Shown: positions 25,586 to 33,110 of the stretch, in pieces
Layout: each line of letters opens with the position of its first letter
Position numbering within the stretch: position 1 is the first letter of the stretch
Source of the DNA: Streptomyces sp. CB01635
Lineage (GTDB): Bacteria > Actinomycetota > Actinomycetes > Streptomycetales > Streptomycetaceae
Assembly (NCBI RefSeq): GCF_002803065.1
Contig: NZ_NNBL01000005.1
Span: 310,001-374,000, forward strand
Length of the DNA stretch: 64,000 nt
Reading direction: 5' to 3'
Position numbers and translations under genes: made by a program
Notes under the pieces: generated by a model
Database searches by the model: none
What the model saw: the letters and a program-made list of their open reading frames with translations, nothing else
Told to the model about the DNA's origin: nothing

Positions 25586-26547
25586 CGGCCCGCCTCCTTC
25601 TGTGTGCGGCTTCGTAGGGCGGTGAGGGATCCGGCGCAGAGGCGTCGCAGTGGGGAGACCGCGGCGCCGCGGGCCGTGCCGCGCCCGTAGCGGCGTTCGA
25701 GCCACGCCTGCGGAACGCTCAGGACGCTGACCAGAGCCAGGTACCAGAGGGACGCCACCACGAGCATGGGGATGACCTGGTAGTTCTGCCCGTACACGTC
25801 CTGGATGTTGGACATCAGGTCGTGCGCCGCGATCACGGACACCAGGGCGGTCATCTTGAGCATGTTGATCGTCTCGTTGCCCAGCGGCGGGATGATCACC
25901 CGCATCGCCTGGGGCAGCACGATCCGCCGCATGGTGAGCGCCGGGCGCATGCCGAGCGAGTGGGCCGCCTCGGTCTGCCCCGCGTCGACGGAGCGGATCC
26001 CGGCGCGGACGATCTCGGAGGCGTACGCGGCCTCGTTCAGGCCGAGCGCGAGCAGGGCCGCGACGGCCGGGGTGAGCAGGGTGTTGGTGTCGGCCTGGAG
26101 CAAGGTGACGCCGCTGAACGGGATACCGATCATCACGTGCTGGTAGAGGGCTCCGGCGTATCCCCAGAAGATGATCTGGACGAGCAGCGGAGTGCCGCGG
26201 AAGACCCAGACGAACAGCGACGAGAGGCCGTACAGGACCGGGTCGTCGGAGAGCCGCATGACGGCCACGAGGGTGCCGAGGACGAGGCCGAGGGTCATCG
26301 CGGCGACGGTCAGCCACAACGTGGTGGCCAGACCGTCGAAGATGAGCCCGGCGAACAGGTAGTGGCCGACGACGTCCCAGTGCAGGTTGCCGTTCTTGGC
26401 CAGCGAGCCGATGAGGCCGGCCAGCGCGACGACGGCGGCCACCGCGGAGATCCAGCGACCCCAGTGGCGGACGGGGACGATCTCGAAGGCGTCGGGTGCG
26501 GGGGTCTCGCCCGTGCGTTGCCGGCCCGTGGGGGTGGTGGTGGCCAT
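25582..26547 (-). CDS. Amino acid ABC transporter permease
   Basis: 321 residues, one permease for a homodimeric channel. A cytoplasmic N-terminus precedes a first membrane segment near residue 35, then the HisM/GlnP core starting LIFDGLATTLWLTVAAMTLGLVLG. The EAA coupling loop is LNEAAYASEIVRAGIRSVDAGQTEAAHSLGM, in parts. It overlaps the ATPase gene by 4 nt and sits 2 nt after the binding-protein stop, so the three genes are one transcript. Confidence 0.94.
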   Translation of the reverse strand: MATTTPTGRQRTGETPAPDAFEIVPVRHWGRWISAVAAVVALAGLIGSLAKNGNLHWDVVGHYLFAGLIFDGLATTLWLTVAAMTLGLVLGTLVAVMRLSDDPVLYGLSSLFVWVFRGTPLLVQIIFWGYAGALYQHVMIGIPFSGVTLLQADTNTLLTPAVAALLALGLNEAAYASEIVRAGIRSVDAGQTEAAHSLGMRPALTMRRIVLPQAMRVIIPPLGNETINMLKMTALVSVIAAHDLMSNIQDVYGQNYQVIPMLVVASLWYLALVSVLSVPQAWLERRYGRGTARGAAVSPLRRLCAGSLTALRSRTQKEAGR

Positions 26548-26549
26548 CT

Positions 26550-27503
26550 CTAGTCCACCGCCGCGTTCTTGGTGGCTTCCTTCACGGCGATGGAGGCGAC
26601 GCCGTACTTGTCGCAGATCTTGGTGAGGGTGCCGTCGTCGATCAGGGCCTGGAGCGCCCGCCGGATCGCGTCGGTCAGTTGCGGAAGTTGTCTGGTGACC
26701 GCGATGCCGTTGGGTGAGGCGCGGTAGCCTGCCGGCGCCTTGGGGTCCTCGGCCAGGTCGAAGGCCTTGCCGCCGTCGGCGGTCTTGGCGGACCATCCGG
26801 CGGCGGGTTTGGTGACGACCTCGGCCGTCACCTTGCCCGAGCGCAGGGCGAGTTGGGCGTCCGAGTCCTTGGGGAAGGTCTGGATGTCGGCCGCCTTCCG
26901 GCCGGCCGCCCGGCAGTCGGCCTGGTGGGCCTCGAGCAGCTTGTACTGGTTGGTCGCCGCCTGGACACCGACCTTCCTGCCGCAGAGGTCGTCCAGCGTG
27001 CTGATCTTCGCCGGGTTGCCCTCGGTCACCAGGATGCCCGAGCCGGATCGCGAGTAGTCGACGAAGTCGACGACCTTCTGCCGCTCCTTGTTGTCGGTCA
27101 GGGCCGACATCGCGGCGTCGAACTTGCCGGCCTGGAGGGCGGGCACGATGCCGTCGAACTTGGTGGGGGTGAAGGCGAACCTGACGCCGAGCTTCGCGCC
27201 CAGGGCCTGGCCGAGGTCGTAGTCCAGGCCGGTCAGCTCGCTCTTCCCCTCGGTGACGAACATCGCGAACGGCGGGTAGGGGACGTCCGTGGCCACGCGC
27301 ACGGTGCCCGCCTTCCTGATCCGCTCGGGCAATGCCTCGTGCAGTGCCGCGTCCCGCGTGACCGTGACCCCGGCGACCTTGTCCCGGGACGCCGGCCGGG
27401 CTCCGTCGGCGCCGCCGGCGCCGCAGCCGGAGATCACCGCCAGAGCCGTGCAGGCCAGCACGGCAGTCGCCCCGCGGCGGGGCACAGAGATGTACATCAA
27501 CAT
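26550..27503 (-). CDS. Amino acid ABC transporter substrate-binding lipoprotein
   Basis: 317 residues from ATG 27503, preceded by GAGAGGGAACG. Lipobox AVISGC with Cys27 as the lipid-modified residue; export and anchoring outside the membrane follow. The mature part has the SBP_bac_3 features: AGTVRVATDVPYPPFAMF, GLDYDLGQALGAKLG, PTKFDGIVPALQAGKFDAAMSAL and KVGVQAATNQYK. It binds a polar amino acid or related opine-like ligand. First gene of the five-gene minus-strand unit that ends with rpiR. Confidence 0.94.
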   Translation of the reverse strand: MLMYISVPRRGATAVLACTALAVISGCGAGGADGARPASRDKVAGVTVTRDAALHEALPERIRKAGTVRVATDVPYPPFAMFVTEGKSELTGLDYDLGQALGAKLGVRFAFTPTKFDGIVPALQAGKFDAAMSALTDNKERQKVVDFVDYSRSGSGILVTEGNPAKISTLDDLCGRKVGVQAATNQYKLLEAHQADCRAAGRKAADIQTFPKDSDAQLALRSGKVTAEVVTKPAAGWSAKTADGGKAFDLAEDPKAPAGYRASPNGIAVTRQLPQLTDAIRRALQALIDDGTLTKICDKYGVASIAVKEATKNAAVD

Positions 27504-27588
27504 CGTTCCCTCTCGGACGTCCGAAGCGCGCGGAATCACCTCCGCCGACGTCCCAGAAGTTACACATCAATGTTGTCGATGGCTAGAT

Positions 27589-27602
27589 GTAATAAACGTT
27601 AC
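27589..27602. promoter_or_regulatory. Candidate operator of the amino-acid importer operon
   Basis: GTAA-TAAACG-TTAC, containing AACGTT, lies in an AT-rich stretch 86 bp upstream of the binding-protein start. It could bind the RpiR regulator of the operon. Evidence is symmetry and position only. Confidence 0.3.
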
Positions 27603-27736
27603 GCGCCTGGCTCGGGCTCGGGCAGTCATCTGTTCCATGTCCCGGCGGCAGGTACGCAGCCCGACGCACCCATCGGCACCGGGCGGGCGTCGTCGTCGTC
27701 GTCGAGGACGGGGTGCCGGCGTGCAGGTCCGACGGT

Positions 27737-28630
27737 CTACGCGGCCACGGAGGCGGGCGCCGGAGCGGGCGGGCGAACGTCCGCCATGCGGCGCTCGGGC
27801 CCACGCCGCCGCAGCACCAGATGACCGGCGAACGCGGCGGGCCCGAAGAAGATCTGCGCGGGCACGATCTCGGGGAGATGCCCGGTGAGCGCCTCGACCG
27901 TGACCGGTGTGAGGGTCGGCAGCAGCGCGCCGAACACGGCGACGAGTCCGAGAGCGGTGGCGAGACCGGACCGCCCGTAGGCCTTGTACGCGACGGTGCT
28001 GTAGAGGGCGTACACGAGGAGGTCACCCATGCCGAGCACCGCGCCGAGGTCTCCGACGCGCAGGCCCGCGGAGGGCGCGAAGGCGTAGCCCTGCACGGCG
28101 TCGAAGAGCCGCTGCGTGATGGGCACGGCCGTGGCGAAGAACAGGTCGTACGCGGCGAGGGCGAGCGCGAACCGGGCGACGTGCCGCAGGCGGAGGCCGC
28201 CCTGGGCGTTGAGATTGGCGGCGCCGACCGCCATCAGCATGATGACGGTGCTGTTGATCAGCCAGTACGGGAGCGCATGGGTCGGATCGTGTTCGGCGGT
28301 GCGCGCGGCGAACCAGTCGGCCGCGAGGAGCGCGGCGATGAGGAGCCACCGGAGCCGGGCGCTTCGGACCACGGGGCCGTATGCGACGGCGAGGCCGCCC
28401 GCCAGGGTGAGACCGAGGACGGGCGGCAGGAGCGCACCGGGCAGGGCCAGGTAGAGGAACGGCAGGGCGACGACGAAGCCCATCATGATGACCATGTCGT
28501 TGCCGTTGAAGGCTCCGACTGCCGGCCGCGGCAGGGTGACGAGCCGGAAGTACGCGACGCCGGCGAGCGAGACGCCCACGGCGATGCCCAGCGTGACGAG
28601 GGTGAAGAACACGGACTGTGCGGCGCTCAC
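27737..28630 (-). CDS. Presenilin-like intramembrane aspartyl protease (YD/GxGD, nine membrane segments)
   Basis: 297 residues from GTG 28630; GTGA overlaps the upstream stop by 4 nt. Nine hydrophobic segments can be drawn (about 7-30, 45-67, 68-88, 94-109, 122-142, 151-168, 192-214, 222-245, 255-273). Y161-D162 falls in segment 6 and G200-M-G202-D203, followed by LLVYALYSTVA, in segment 7, the same places as the two catalytic aspartates of presenilin and signal peptide peptidase. P257-A-Q in segment 9 stands where those enzymes have PAL. The match in topology and motifs is strong by eye, but sequence identity is low and it could be an inactive relative or another nine-segment protein. The upstream peptide gene offers a substrate. 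Confidence 0.62.
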   Translation of the reverse strand: MSAAQSVFFTLVTLGIAVGVSLAGVAYFRLVTLPRPAVGAFNGNDMVIMMGFVVALPFLYLALPGALLPPVLGLTLAGGLAVAYGPVVRSARLRWLLIAALLAADWFAARTAEHDPTHALPYWLINSTVIMLMAVGAANLNAQGGLRLRHVARFALALAAYDLFFATAVPITQRLFDAVQGYAFAPSAGLRVGDLGAVLGMGDLLVYALYSTVAYKAYGRSGLATALGLVAVFGALLPTLTPVTVEALTGHLPEIVPAQIFFGPAAFAGHLVLRRRGPERRMADVRPPAPAPASVAA

Positions 28631-30042
28631 GAGGCCCTCCCGGCGAAGCTGTGCTCGACCAAGTCGCAGCGGTACCGCCGCAGTTGGTGTCCCTCGGCGT
28701 CGGTGAGGGCGACGGTCGCGTCGATGCCGGCCCCGGCAAGGCGGCCGGCGATGTCGGCCGGAGTGTTGTCCCCGGCGCACGCGGCCGCGAGTTCGAGGCG
28801 TAGCCGGCCGTCGGTGACATCGGTCCGGTAGCGCATCGGCCACCTGACGCCCGGCAGTGCGTCGAGGACCTCGATGATGTCGCGCGGCATCACGGCCCCG
28901 GCGCGGGTGCTCAGCACGTGGTCCGCCTTGCCGAGAATGTGCGAGGTGGCCGGGACGTTCGCCATCTCGCAGGTGAGGGGCACGTCGGGCAGGCGCCGCA
29001 CGAGATCTCGGGTGTCGTAGCGGAAGAGCGGCATGCACTCCCGGTACGGGAAGAACGGGGTGGCGACGATGGTGCCGAGCGCCCCGGGCTCGGCCGGATC
29101 CCCGGTCTCCAGGTCGCACACCTCGACGAGGCCGATCCCGGCGTCGATGTGCAGATGCCGCTGCGCGCAGATCGCGCCCGCGACCGGAGTCACCTCCGTC
29201 ATGCCGTAACCGTCGTGGACCGGGGCGCCGAAGGTCTCCTCCGCGGCTGAGGCCAGCGCCGGCGACAGGACTTCGCTTCCCACGTTGATGCGCCGCAGCC
29301 GGAAGTCGGCGGGACCGAGGCCCCGTTCACGCGCGAGGACGACCAACTGGCCCAGATAACTCGGGTAGGTGACCATCAGGGTCGGGGCGGGGGTGTCGGT
29401 GCCTACGGTGAGGTCGAGGGTCTCGGCGGGGGGCACCAGGCCGACCATGCGGATCGCGGCCCCGGCCATGCGGGCCACCTGCATCTCCGCGTACGCGGTG
29501 CCGGTGGCGCGGGAGCTGACGTTGAACTGGATGAGGTCCGTGGTGCGTACATTGCCGCGCAGGACCTGCGAGAGAGCGACCAGAGCGGGCCACAGCCGCT
29601 CCTCGTAACGGGAGTACCAGACCTCGGCGGGACGGCCCGTCGTGCCGGTGGTGCGCGAGGCGAGGAACGGCTCACCGCACAGAAAGTCACGCGGCCGCTT
29701 GACGAGGTCCGTCTTCGTGGTGACGGGGACGCGGCCCATGGTGTCGACGGTCAGCGTGGCGGGGTCGACGCCCGCGGCCTCGAAGTGCTCGGCGTAGAAA
29801 GGCGACTTGTCGGCCAGTCGCCTGGCAGTGCGGCGCAGGGCCTTGTTCGTCAGGTCGGCACGCAGTTGCGGATCGGCGGCCGCGCCCCGCAGGAGTTGCT
29901 CGACATCCTCTCCCGGCGAGCCGAACTCGGCGATCGTCGCCAGAGCGTCCTCGACCAGCCGCTCGGCGGACCGTACGTCGATGGGGCGGCCGAGCACCAT
30001 CGCCAGCGCCATTCGGAACTGCCGGATCCCCGCGTCGAACAT
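28627..30042 (-). CDS. Phenylacetate-CoA ligase (PaaK)-like adenylate-forming enzyme
   Basis: 471 residues; ATG 30042 follows GGGGGAGGAACC. ATP-binding motif TTGTTGRP (131-138) and the adenylation motif Y279-GMTE (DGYGMTEVTPVAG), with RYDTRDL near 344, place it in the PaaK/LuxE-like branch of the ANL superfamily. These enzymes activate a carboxylate as acyl-AMP and pass it to CoA, a carrier protein or a Cys. No other phenylacetate catabolism gene is near, so that pathway is unlikely. The product may activate the carboxylate of the small peptide at 30141-30227 or attach a small acid to it (inference). Confidence 0.85.
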   Translation of the reverse strand: MFDAGIRQFRMALAMVLGRPIDVRSAERLVEDALATIAEFGSPGEDVEQLLRGAAADPQLRADLTNKALRRTARRLADKSPFYAEHFEAAGVDPATLTVDTMGRVPVTTKTDLVKRPRDFLCGEPFLASRTTGTTGRPAEVWYSRYEERLWPALVALSQVLRGNVRTTDLIQFNVSSRATGTAYAEMQVARMAGAAIRMVGLVPPAETLDLTVGTDTPAPTLMVTYPSYLGQLVVLARERGLGPADFRLRRINVGSEVLSPALASAAEETFGAPVHDGYGMTEVTPVAGAICAQRHLHIDAGIGLVEVCDLETGDPAEPGALGTIVATPFFPYRECMPLFRYDTRDLVRRLPDVPLTCEMANVPATSHILGKADHVLSTRAGAVMPRDIIEVLDALPGVRWPMRYRTDVTDGRLRLELAAACAGDNTPADIAGRLAGAGIDATVALTDAEGHQLRRYRCDLVEHSFAGRAS

Positions 30043-30100
30043 GGTTCCTCCCCCGCCTCCGACACATCGCGCACCGTGACCCCCTGAAACGCAGCAAAGA

Positions 30101-30134
30101 GACGGGGCGGGCGGCCGTCGCCGCCCGCCCCGTC
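30101..30134 (-). terminator. Perfect 15-bp hairpin between peptide gene and adenylating enzyme gene
   Basis: GACGGGGCGGGCGGC pairs perfectly with GCCGCCCGCCCCGTC around a CGTC loop. It begins 6 nt after the peptide stop and is followed on the minus strand by TCTCTTTGCTGCGTTTC. There is no other promoter-like sequence that I can see before the enzyme start at 30042, so it may be a partial terminator giving more peptide transcript than enzyme transcript. Confidence 0.7.
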
Positions 30135-30140
30135 GCCGCG

Positions 30141-30227
30141 TCAGCTGGGACAGTTGGTGAAGAGCACCGCCGCCAGCGAACCCATGACGTACTTGGTGTG
30201 CTTGAGCGTGGAAACGATCGCGGACAT
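30141..30227 (-). CDS. Small peptide, candidate precursor of a processed peptide
   Basis: A 28-codon gene too short for normal gene finders. ATG 30227 is preceded by GGAGGGGG at about 7 nt, one of the strongest ribosome sites in the window. The peptide starts MSAIVST, has a basic patch LKHTK (residues 8-12), a hydrophobic stretch YVMGSLAAVLF (13-23) and the end T24-N-C26-P-S28. The single Cys close to the C-terminus recalls precursors of cyclic or thiol-containing signals. It is first in the operon with the PaaK-like enzyme and the GxGD membrane protein. Coding status rests on the ribosome site, position and amphipathic layout; no homologue could be searched. Confidence 0.6.
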   Translation of the reverse strand: MSAIVSTLKHTKYVMGSLAAVLFTNCPS

Positions 30228-30257
30228 TCGAAAACCCCCTCCATCGTTCGGATGACC

Positions 30258-30273
30258 TTCACCGGCTGGTGAA
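30258..30273. promoter_or_regulatory. Palindrome upstream of the peptide gene
   Basis: TTCACC-GGCT-GGTGAA is a perfect inverted repeat 31 bp before the peptide start, in the divergent region shared with the gene at 30460. It is a candidate operator for a dimeric regulator; no regulator gene is adjacent. Confidence 0.4.
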
Positions 30274-30459
30274 AGCACAACGATGCTCATTGCGGCAAAC
30301 TCTCCTGTCAAGAACACATCCAGCGATCCATCGTCCGCACCGAAACATGCAATCGGACGAGATCGTCCCGCGTCCCGCCACTCCCGCGTTCACGCGATGA
30401 GTTCCGGCGCCGCTCACGGTCATACACGGAGCAGCACCCCCGACAGAGGAGAGCTCCCG

Positions 30460-31347
30460 ATGGACATCCCCCGCATCGGCTTCAGCCTGCCGAGCTACGG
30501 ACCGTATGCAGGCCCCGAGGCCATCGCCGAAGTGGCGCGGGCCGCCGAGCGGTTCGGGTTCGACAGCGTGTCCCTGTCCGAGCGGCTGCTGCTCCCGGCC
30601 GGACCCGACTGGCGCAACGAGGCGCGGCTGCCCGAGGCGTACGTGTGGGATCCCCTGGAGACGCTGACCTGGGCCGCGGCGCACACGAGCCGGATCAGGC
30701 TGGCGACGGGCATCGTCAACGCACTGTTCCAGCCGCCGCTGATCCTGGCCCGGCGGCTCGCCACCCTCGACCGGCTCTCCGGCGGGCGGCTCGACGTGGG
30801 GATCGGGCAGGGCTGGCTGCCGGAGGAGTTCACGGCCACCGGGGTGCCGGCCGGTCGCCGGGGCGCGGGCTTCGAGGAGCACATCGCCGCGATGCGGGCC
30901 TGCTGGGGTCCGGACCCGGTGGAGTACGAGGGGAAGTTCTACCGGATCCCGCTGTCGACCGTCGGGCCGAAGCCGGTGAACGGCCCGCTCTCCCTGGTGA
31001 TCGGGGCGGGCGCGCGTTCTGCGGTGGAGCGGGCGGCCCGGCTCGGCGCGGGGTTCGTCACCGTGGCGTTCCCCCAGGACTGGGACACCGCCCGTACCCA
31101 GATCGGCTGGTACCGGGAAGCCGGCGGCGCCGGTCCCGTGGTGATCCGGATCCTCGCGGTCTCCCAGGACACACCCGACCCGGTGGCCACACTGGTCGAC
31201 GGCGCGCGTGAGGAACGTGAGCGGTGCGTGGAGCTGGGTGCGGACGAGATCCAGTGGGGTGACCTCAATCTGGCGGAGGTTCCCATCAGGGACCAGGTGG
31301 CCGCGATGGAGGCGATGGCGAAGGCCCTGGACCTCGACGCCTCCTGA
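30460..31347 (+). CDS. LLM-class F420-dependent oxidoreductase
   Basis: 295 residues from ATG 30460 (GAGGAG 9 nt upstream). The luciferase-like TIM barrel is shown by GFSLPSYGPYAGPEAIAEVARAAE, the SRIRLATGIVNALFQPPLILARRLATLDRLSGGRLDVGIGQGW block (in shorter pieces) and GAGARSAVERAARLGAGF. This branch in actinomycetes uses coenzyme F420. It is divergent from the peptide operon across 232 bp; it may belong to that system as a tailoring enzyme or be independent. Confidence 0.9.
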   Translation: MDIPRIGFSLPSYGPYAGPEAIAEVARAAERFGFDSVSLSERLLLPAGPDWRNEARLPEAYVWDPLETLTWAAAHTSRIRLATGIVNALFQPPLILARRLATLDRLSGGRLDVGIGQGWLPEEFTATGVPAGRRGAGFEEHIAAMRACWGPDPVEYEGKFYRIPLSTVGPKPVNGPLSLVIGAGARSAVERAARLGAGFVTVAFPQDWDTARTQIGWYREAGGAGPVVIRILAVSQDTPDPVATLVDGAREERERCVELGADEIQWGDLNLAEVPIRDQVAAMEAMAKALDLDAS

Positions 31348-31444
31348 GGACCACTGCGCCCGACCGGCCTCGGCGTGCTCCCTTTACGATGGCGGCATAC
31401 CGCCGCTCATGTGCCGGCGGGCCGCCGGTCGGGAGGGGCCACCA

Positions 31445-31753
31445 ATGATCATTTTCGGTACGCGGGGATATCTGTACCAGCTCGCGATGCTCACGTTCGT
31501 CTGTGGTAATTGCGGGAATCCCGCGGCGCACGCGCTGCGGAAGTACGTCACGAAGTTCACGCTGTTCTTCGTGCCGCTGTTCCCCATCTCGACCAAGTAC
31601 CGCTCGCAGTGCACGTTCTGCGGGATCGAGCACCACCTCGCCAAGGAGCAGGCGGAGGCGCTGCTCGCGCAGGCCGCCGCGCCCGCCGGTCACCCGGCCC
31701 AGGGCCAGCAGCAGCCGGGCCAGCCGCTCGGCCAGAACCCGTACCAGCAGTAG
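31445..31753 (+). CDS. Zinc-ribbon membrane-associated small protein
   Basis: 102 residues; ATG 31445 follows GGGAGGGGCCACCA. Two Cys pairs, FVCGNCGNP near residue 20 and QCTFCGIEH near 58, make a zinc ribbon, split by a hydrophobic stretch (KFTLFFVPLFPIST) typical of the zinc-ribbon family in which a membrane-contacting loop lies between knuckles. The C-terminal 35 residues are Gln/Pro/Gly-rich and disordered. Function unknown. The stop is 4 nt from the convergent 2H phosphoesterase gene. Confidence 0.85.
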   Translation: MIIFGTRGYLYQLAMLTFVCGNCGNPAAHALRKYVTKFTLFFVPLFPISTKYRSQCTFCGIEHHLAKEQAEALLAQAAAPAGHPAQGQQQPGQPLGQNPYQQ

Positions 31754-31757
31754 TCGT

Positions 31758-32297
31758 TCAGGGGCTGGCGGCGAACGGCGCCGTGAGGCGCAGCCGCCAG
31801 TCCCGGTCGGTACGGACCACCAGATCGACCCGCCAGGCCGCCACGCGCAGCGGAAGCAGCGGCCGCACCCGGTCCCGCACGAGCTCCGCCTCCTCGTCCG
31901 TGGCCCCCGTCGCCAGCGTGACATGCGGCTCGGGACGCTCCCCGAACCGGCCGCCGTACGGCGCGATGTGCGGCCAGCGTGCGCAGAACGCATCAGCCAC
32001 GGCCTGCAGCGCGGGCACGGGCACGGCGACGAAGCGCGGCGCCACCACGAAGTCCTTGAGATCCGTCTCGACCGCCGGCAGCGATGCCGCGAGGTCGCGT
32101 ACCCCGGCGTCGACGTCCGCCGTCAGCTCCGCCGCGGGCAGGAACGGGTAGAGCAGCGAGACATGGGCGGGCAGGCCCTTTCTCACCAGCGCGGGGTTGA
32201 CCTCCGCCGCCGCTTCGAGCAGCGGGTTCGCCATGGGCAGGGTGATGACCAGAGCGCTCCGGTCCTCCGGGGCGCGCCCCTCGCCGACGGCCGTCAT
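31758..32297 (-). CDS. 2'-5' RNA ligase family (2H phosphoesterase) protein
   Basis: 179 residues from ATG 32297 (GAGGTGGCC before it; ATG 32324 is an alternative). The two H-x-S/T-x motifs that define 2H phosphoesterases are present: HVSLLYPF near residue 45 and HVTLATG near residue 123, placed symmetrically. Members hydrolyse 2',3'-cyclic phosphates or 2'-5' linkages in RNA or small nucleotides. The bacterial substrate is usually unknown. Confidence 0.88.
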   Translation of the reverse strand: MTAVGEGRAPEDRSALVITLPMANPLLEAAAEVNPALVRKGLPAHVSLLYPFLPAAELTADVDAGVRDLAASLPAVETDLKDFVVAPRFVAVPVPALQAVADAFCARWPHIAPYGGRFGERPEPHVTLATGATDEEAELVRDRVRPLLPLRVAAWRVDLVVRTDRDWRLRLTAPFAASP

Positions 32298-32326
32298 GGC
32301 CACCTCACCTCCGTGCTCGGACATGC

Positions 32327-32362
32327 GTGCGGGGGCGGACCAGGATCGGCCCGCCCCCGCAC
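32327..32362 (-). terminator. Terminator after the sortase-substrate gene
   Basis: A perfect 12-bp stem, GTGCGGGGGCGG with CCGCCCCCGCAC, 6 nt after the stop of the minus-strand gene at 32369. It separates that gene from the 2H phosphoesterase gene. Confidence 0.65.
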
Positions 32363-32368
32363 ATCTTC

Positions 32369-33004
32369 TCAGCCCTGAGCGGCGCTGCGGCGCTTGCGCG
32401 TCGCCCACACGAGGCCGCCACCCGCGACGATCACCACGGCGGCTGCCCCGGCGATGAGCGGCGTGGCGCTGGACGAGCCCGTCTCGGCGAGGTCACCCGA
32501 GTCGGAGCTCGGCTTGGACGAGGGCACCGCGGCAGCGGAGCTCGTCGCCGTGCTGGGCTTGTCGCTCGGCGTCGGAGTCGCCGAGTCGGCGGGCTTCGTC
32601 GGCGTCGGCGTCGGCTTCGGCGTGTCCGACGGCTTGGGCGTGCTGCCCTCGCACACCGGAGCCGTCTTCTGCTCGTCGCGCGAGTACTGGTCACCGTCGC
32701 TGGCCTTCACGACCAGGCGGACCGTGAGTTCCTTGCTGTGCTCGGGCAGGTCCAGCTTCTTGTGGAAGTCGTTCTGGAACTTCTCGGTGGGCAGCAGGTC
32801 CTTTCCGTCCACCGTGACCGTCACCGTGTTGTCGGACCGCGACCCGTAGTTGGTCAGGTCGAGGCTGACCTGGGAGCAGGTCACCTCCCACACGGGGGTG
32901 TGCGCCTGCGCCGGGCTCGCGAAGAGCCCCACGCCGAACGCACCTGCCGTGGCGGCCGCTATGAGGGCGCCCGATGCCCGCCACGTCTTCTTGTTCTCAA
33001 CCAC
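32369..33004 (-). CDS. Cell-wall-anchored surface protein with LAETG sortase signal
   Basis: 211 residues from GTG 33004 (GGAGGAAAATTCT upstream). A signal peptide ends after AQA near residue 34. The folded part (35-115) looks like a small beta domain with one disulfide (Cys near 43 and 117). A long Pro/Thr/Ser/Lys linker follows, then L172-A-E-T-G176, a hydrophobic helix and the basic tail RKRRSAAQG. LAxTG is the signal preferred by class E sortases of streptomycetes. The protein should be linked to peptidoglycan and project its N-terminal domain outward. No sortase gene is in the window. Confidence 0.9.
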   Translation of the reverse strand: MVENKKTWRASGALIAAATAGAFGVGLFASPAQAHTPVWEVTCSQVSLDLTNYGSRSDNTVTVTVDGKDLLPTEKFQNDFHKKLDLPEHSKELTVRLVVKASDGDQYSRDEQKTAPVCEGSTPKPSDTPKPTPTPTKPADSATPTPSDKPSTATSSAAAVPSSKPSSDSGDLAETGSSSATPLIAGAAAVVIVAGGGLVWATRKRRSAAQG

Positions 33005-33064
33005 AGAATTTTCCTCCGCGAGTGTTCGCCCCGTCTGACAGTGCGCGCACCCTACTCCTGACGC

Positions 33065-33110
33065 ACCAGGGGCTCGCAACCGCCTCCCCTTAATCGCGCG
33101 CACCCCTGGT
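33065..33110 (-). terminator. Long-loop inverted repeat after the Gfo/Idh/MocA gene
   Basis: ACCAGGGG (33065-33072) pairs with CCCCTGGT (33103-33110) around 30 nt. It starts directly at the end of the dehydrogenase gene, in an otherwise empty 106-bp gap. A weak terminator candidate because of the long loop. Confidence 0.35.

Noticed and set aside
27688..27704. GTC trinucleotide run downstream of the GxGD gene
   Set aside because: Too short and too common in GC-rich DNA to call a repeat element.
28627..30042. Phenylacetate catabolism gene (paaK)
   Set aside because: No paaA-E or other pathway genes; the partner genes are a peptide and a membrane protease-like protein, so only the enzyme class is kept.
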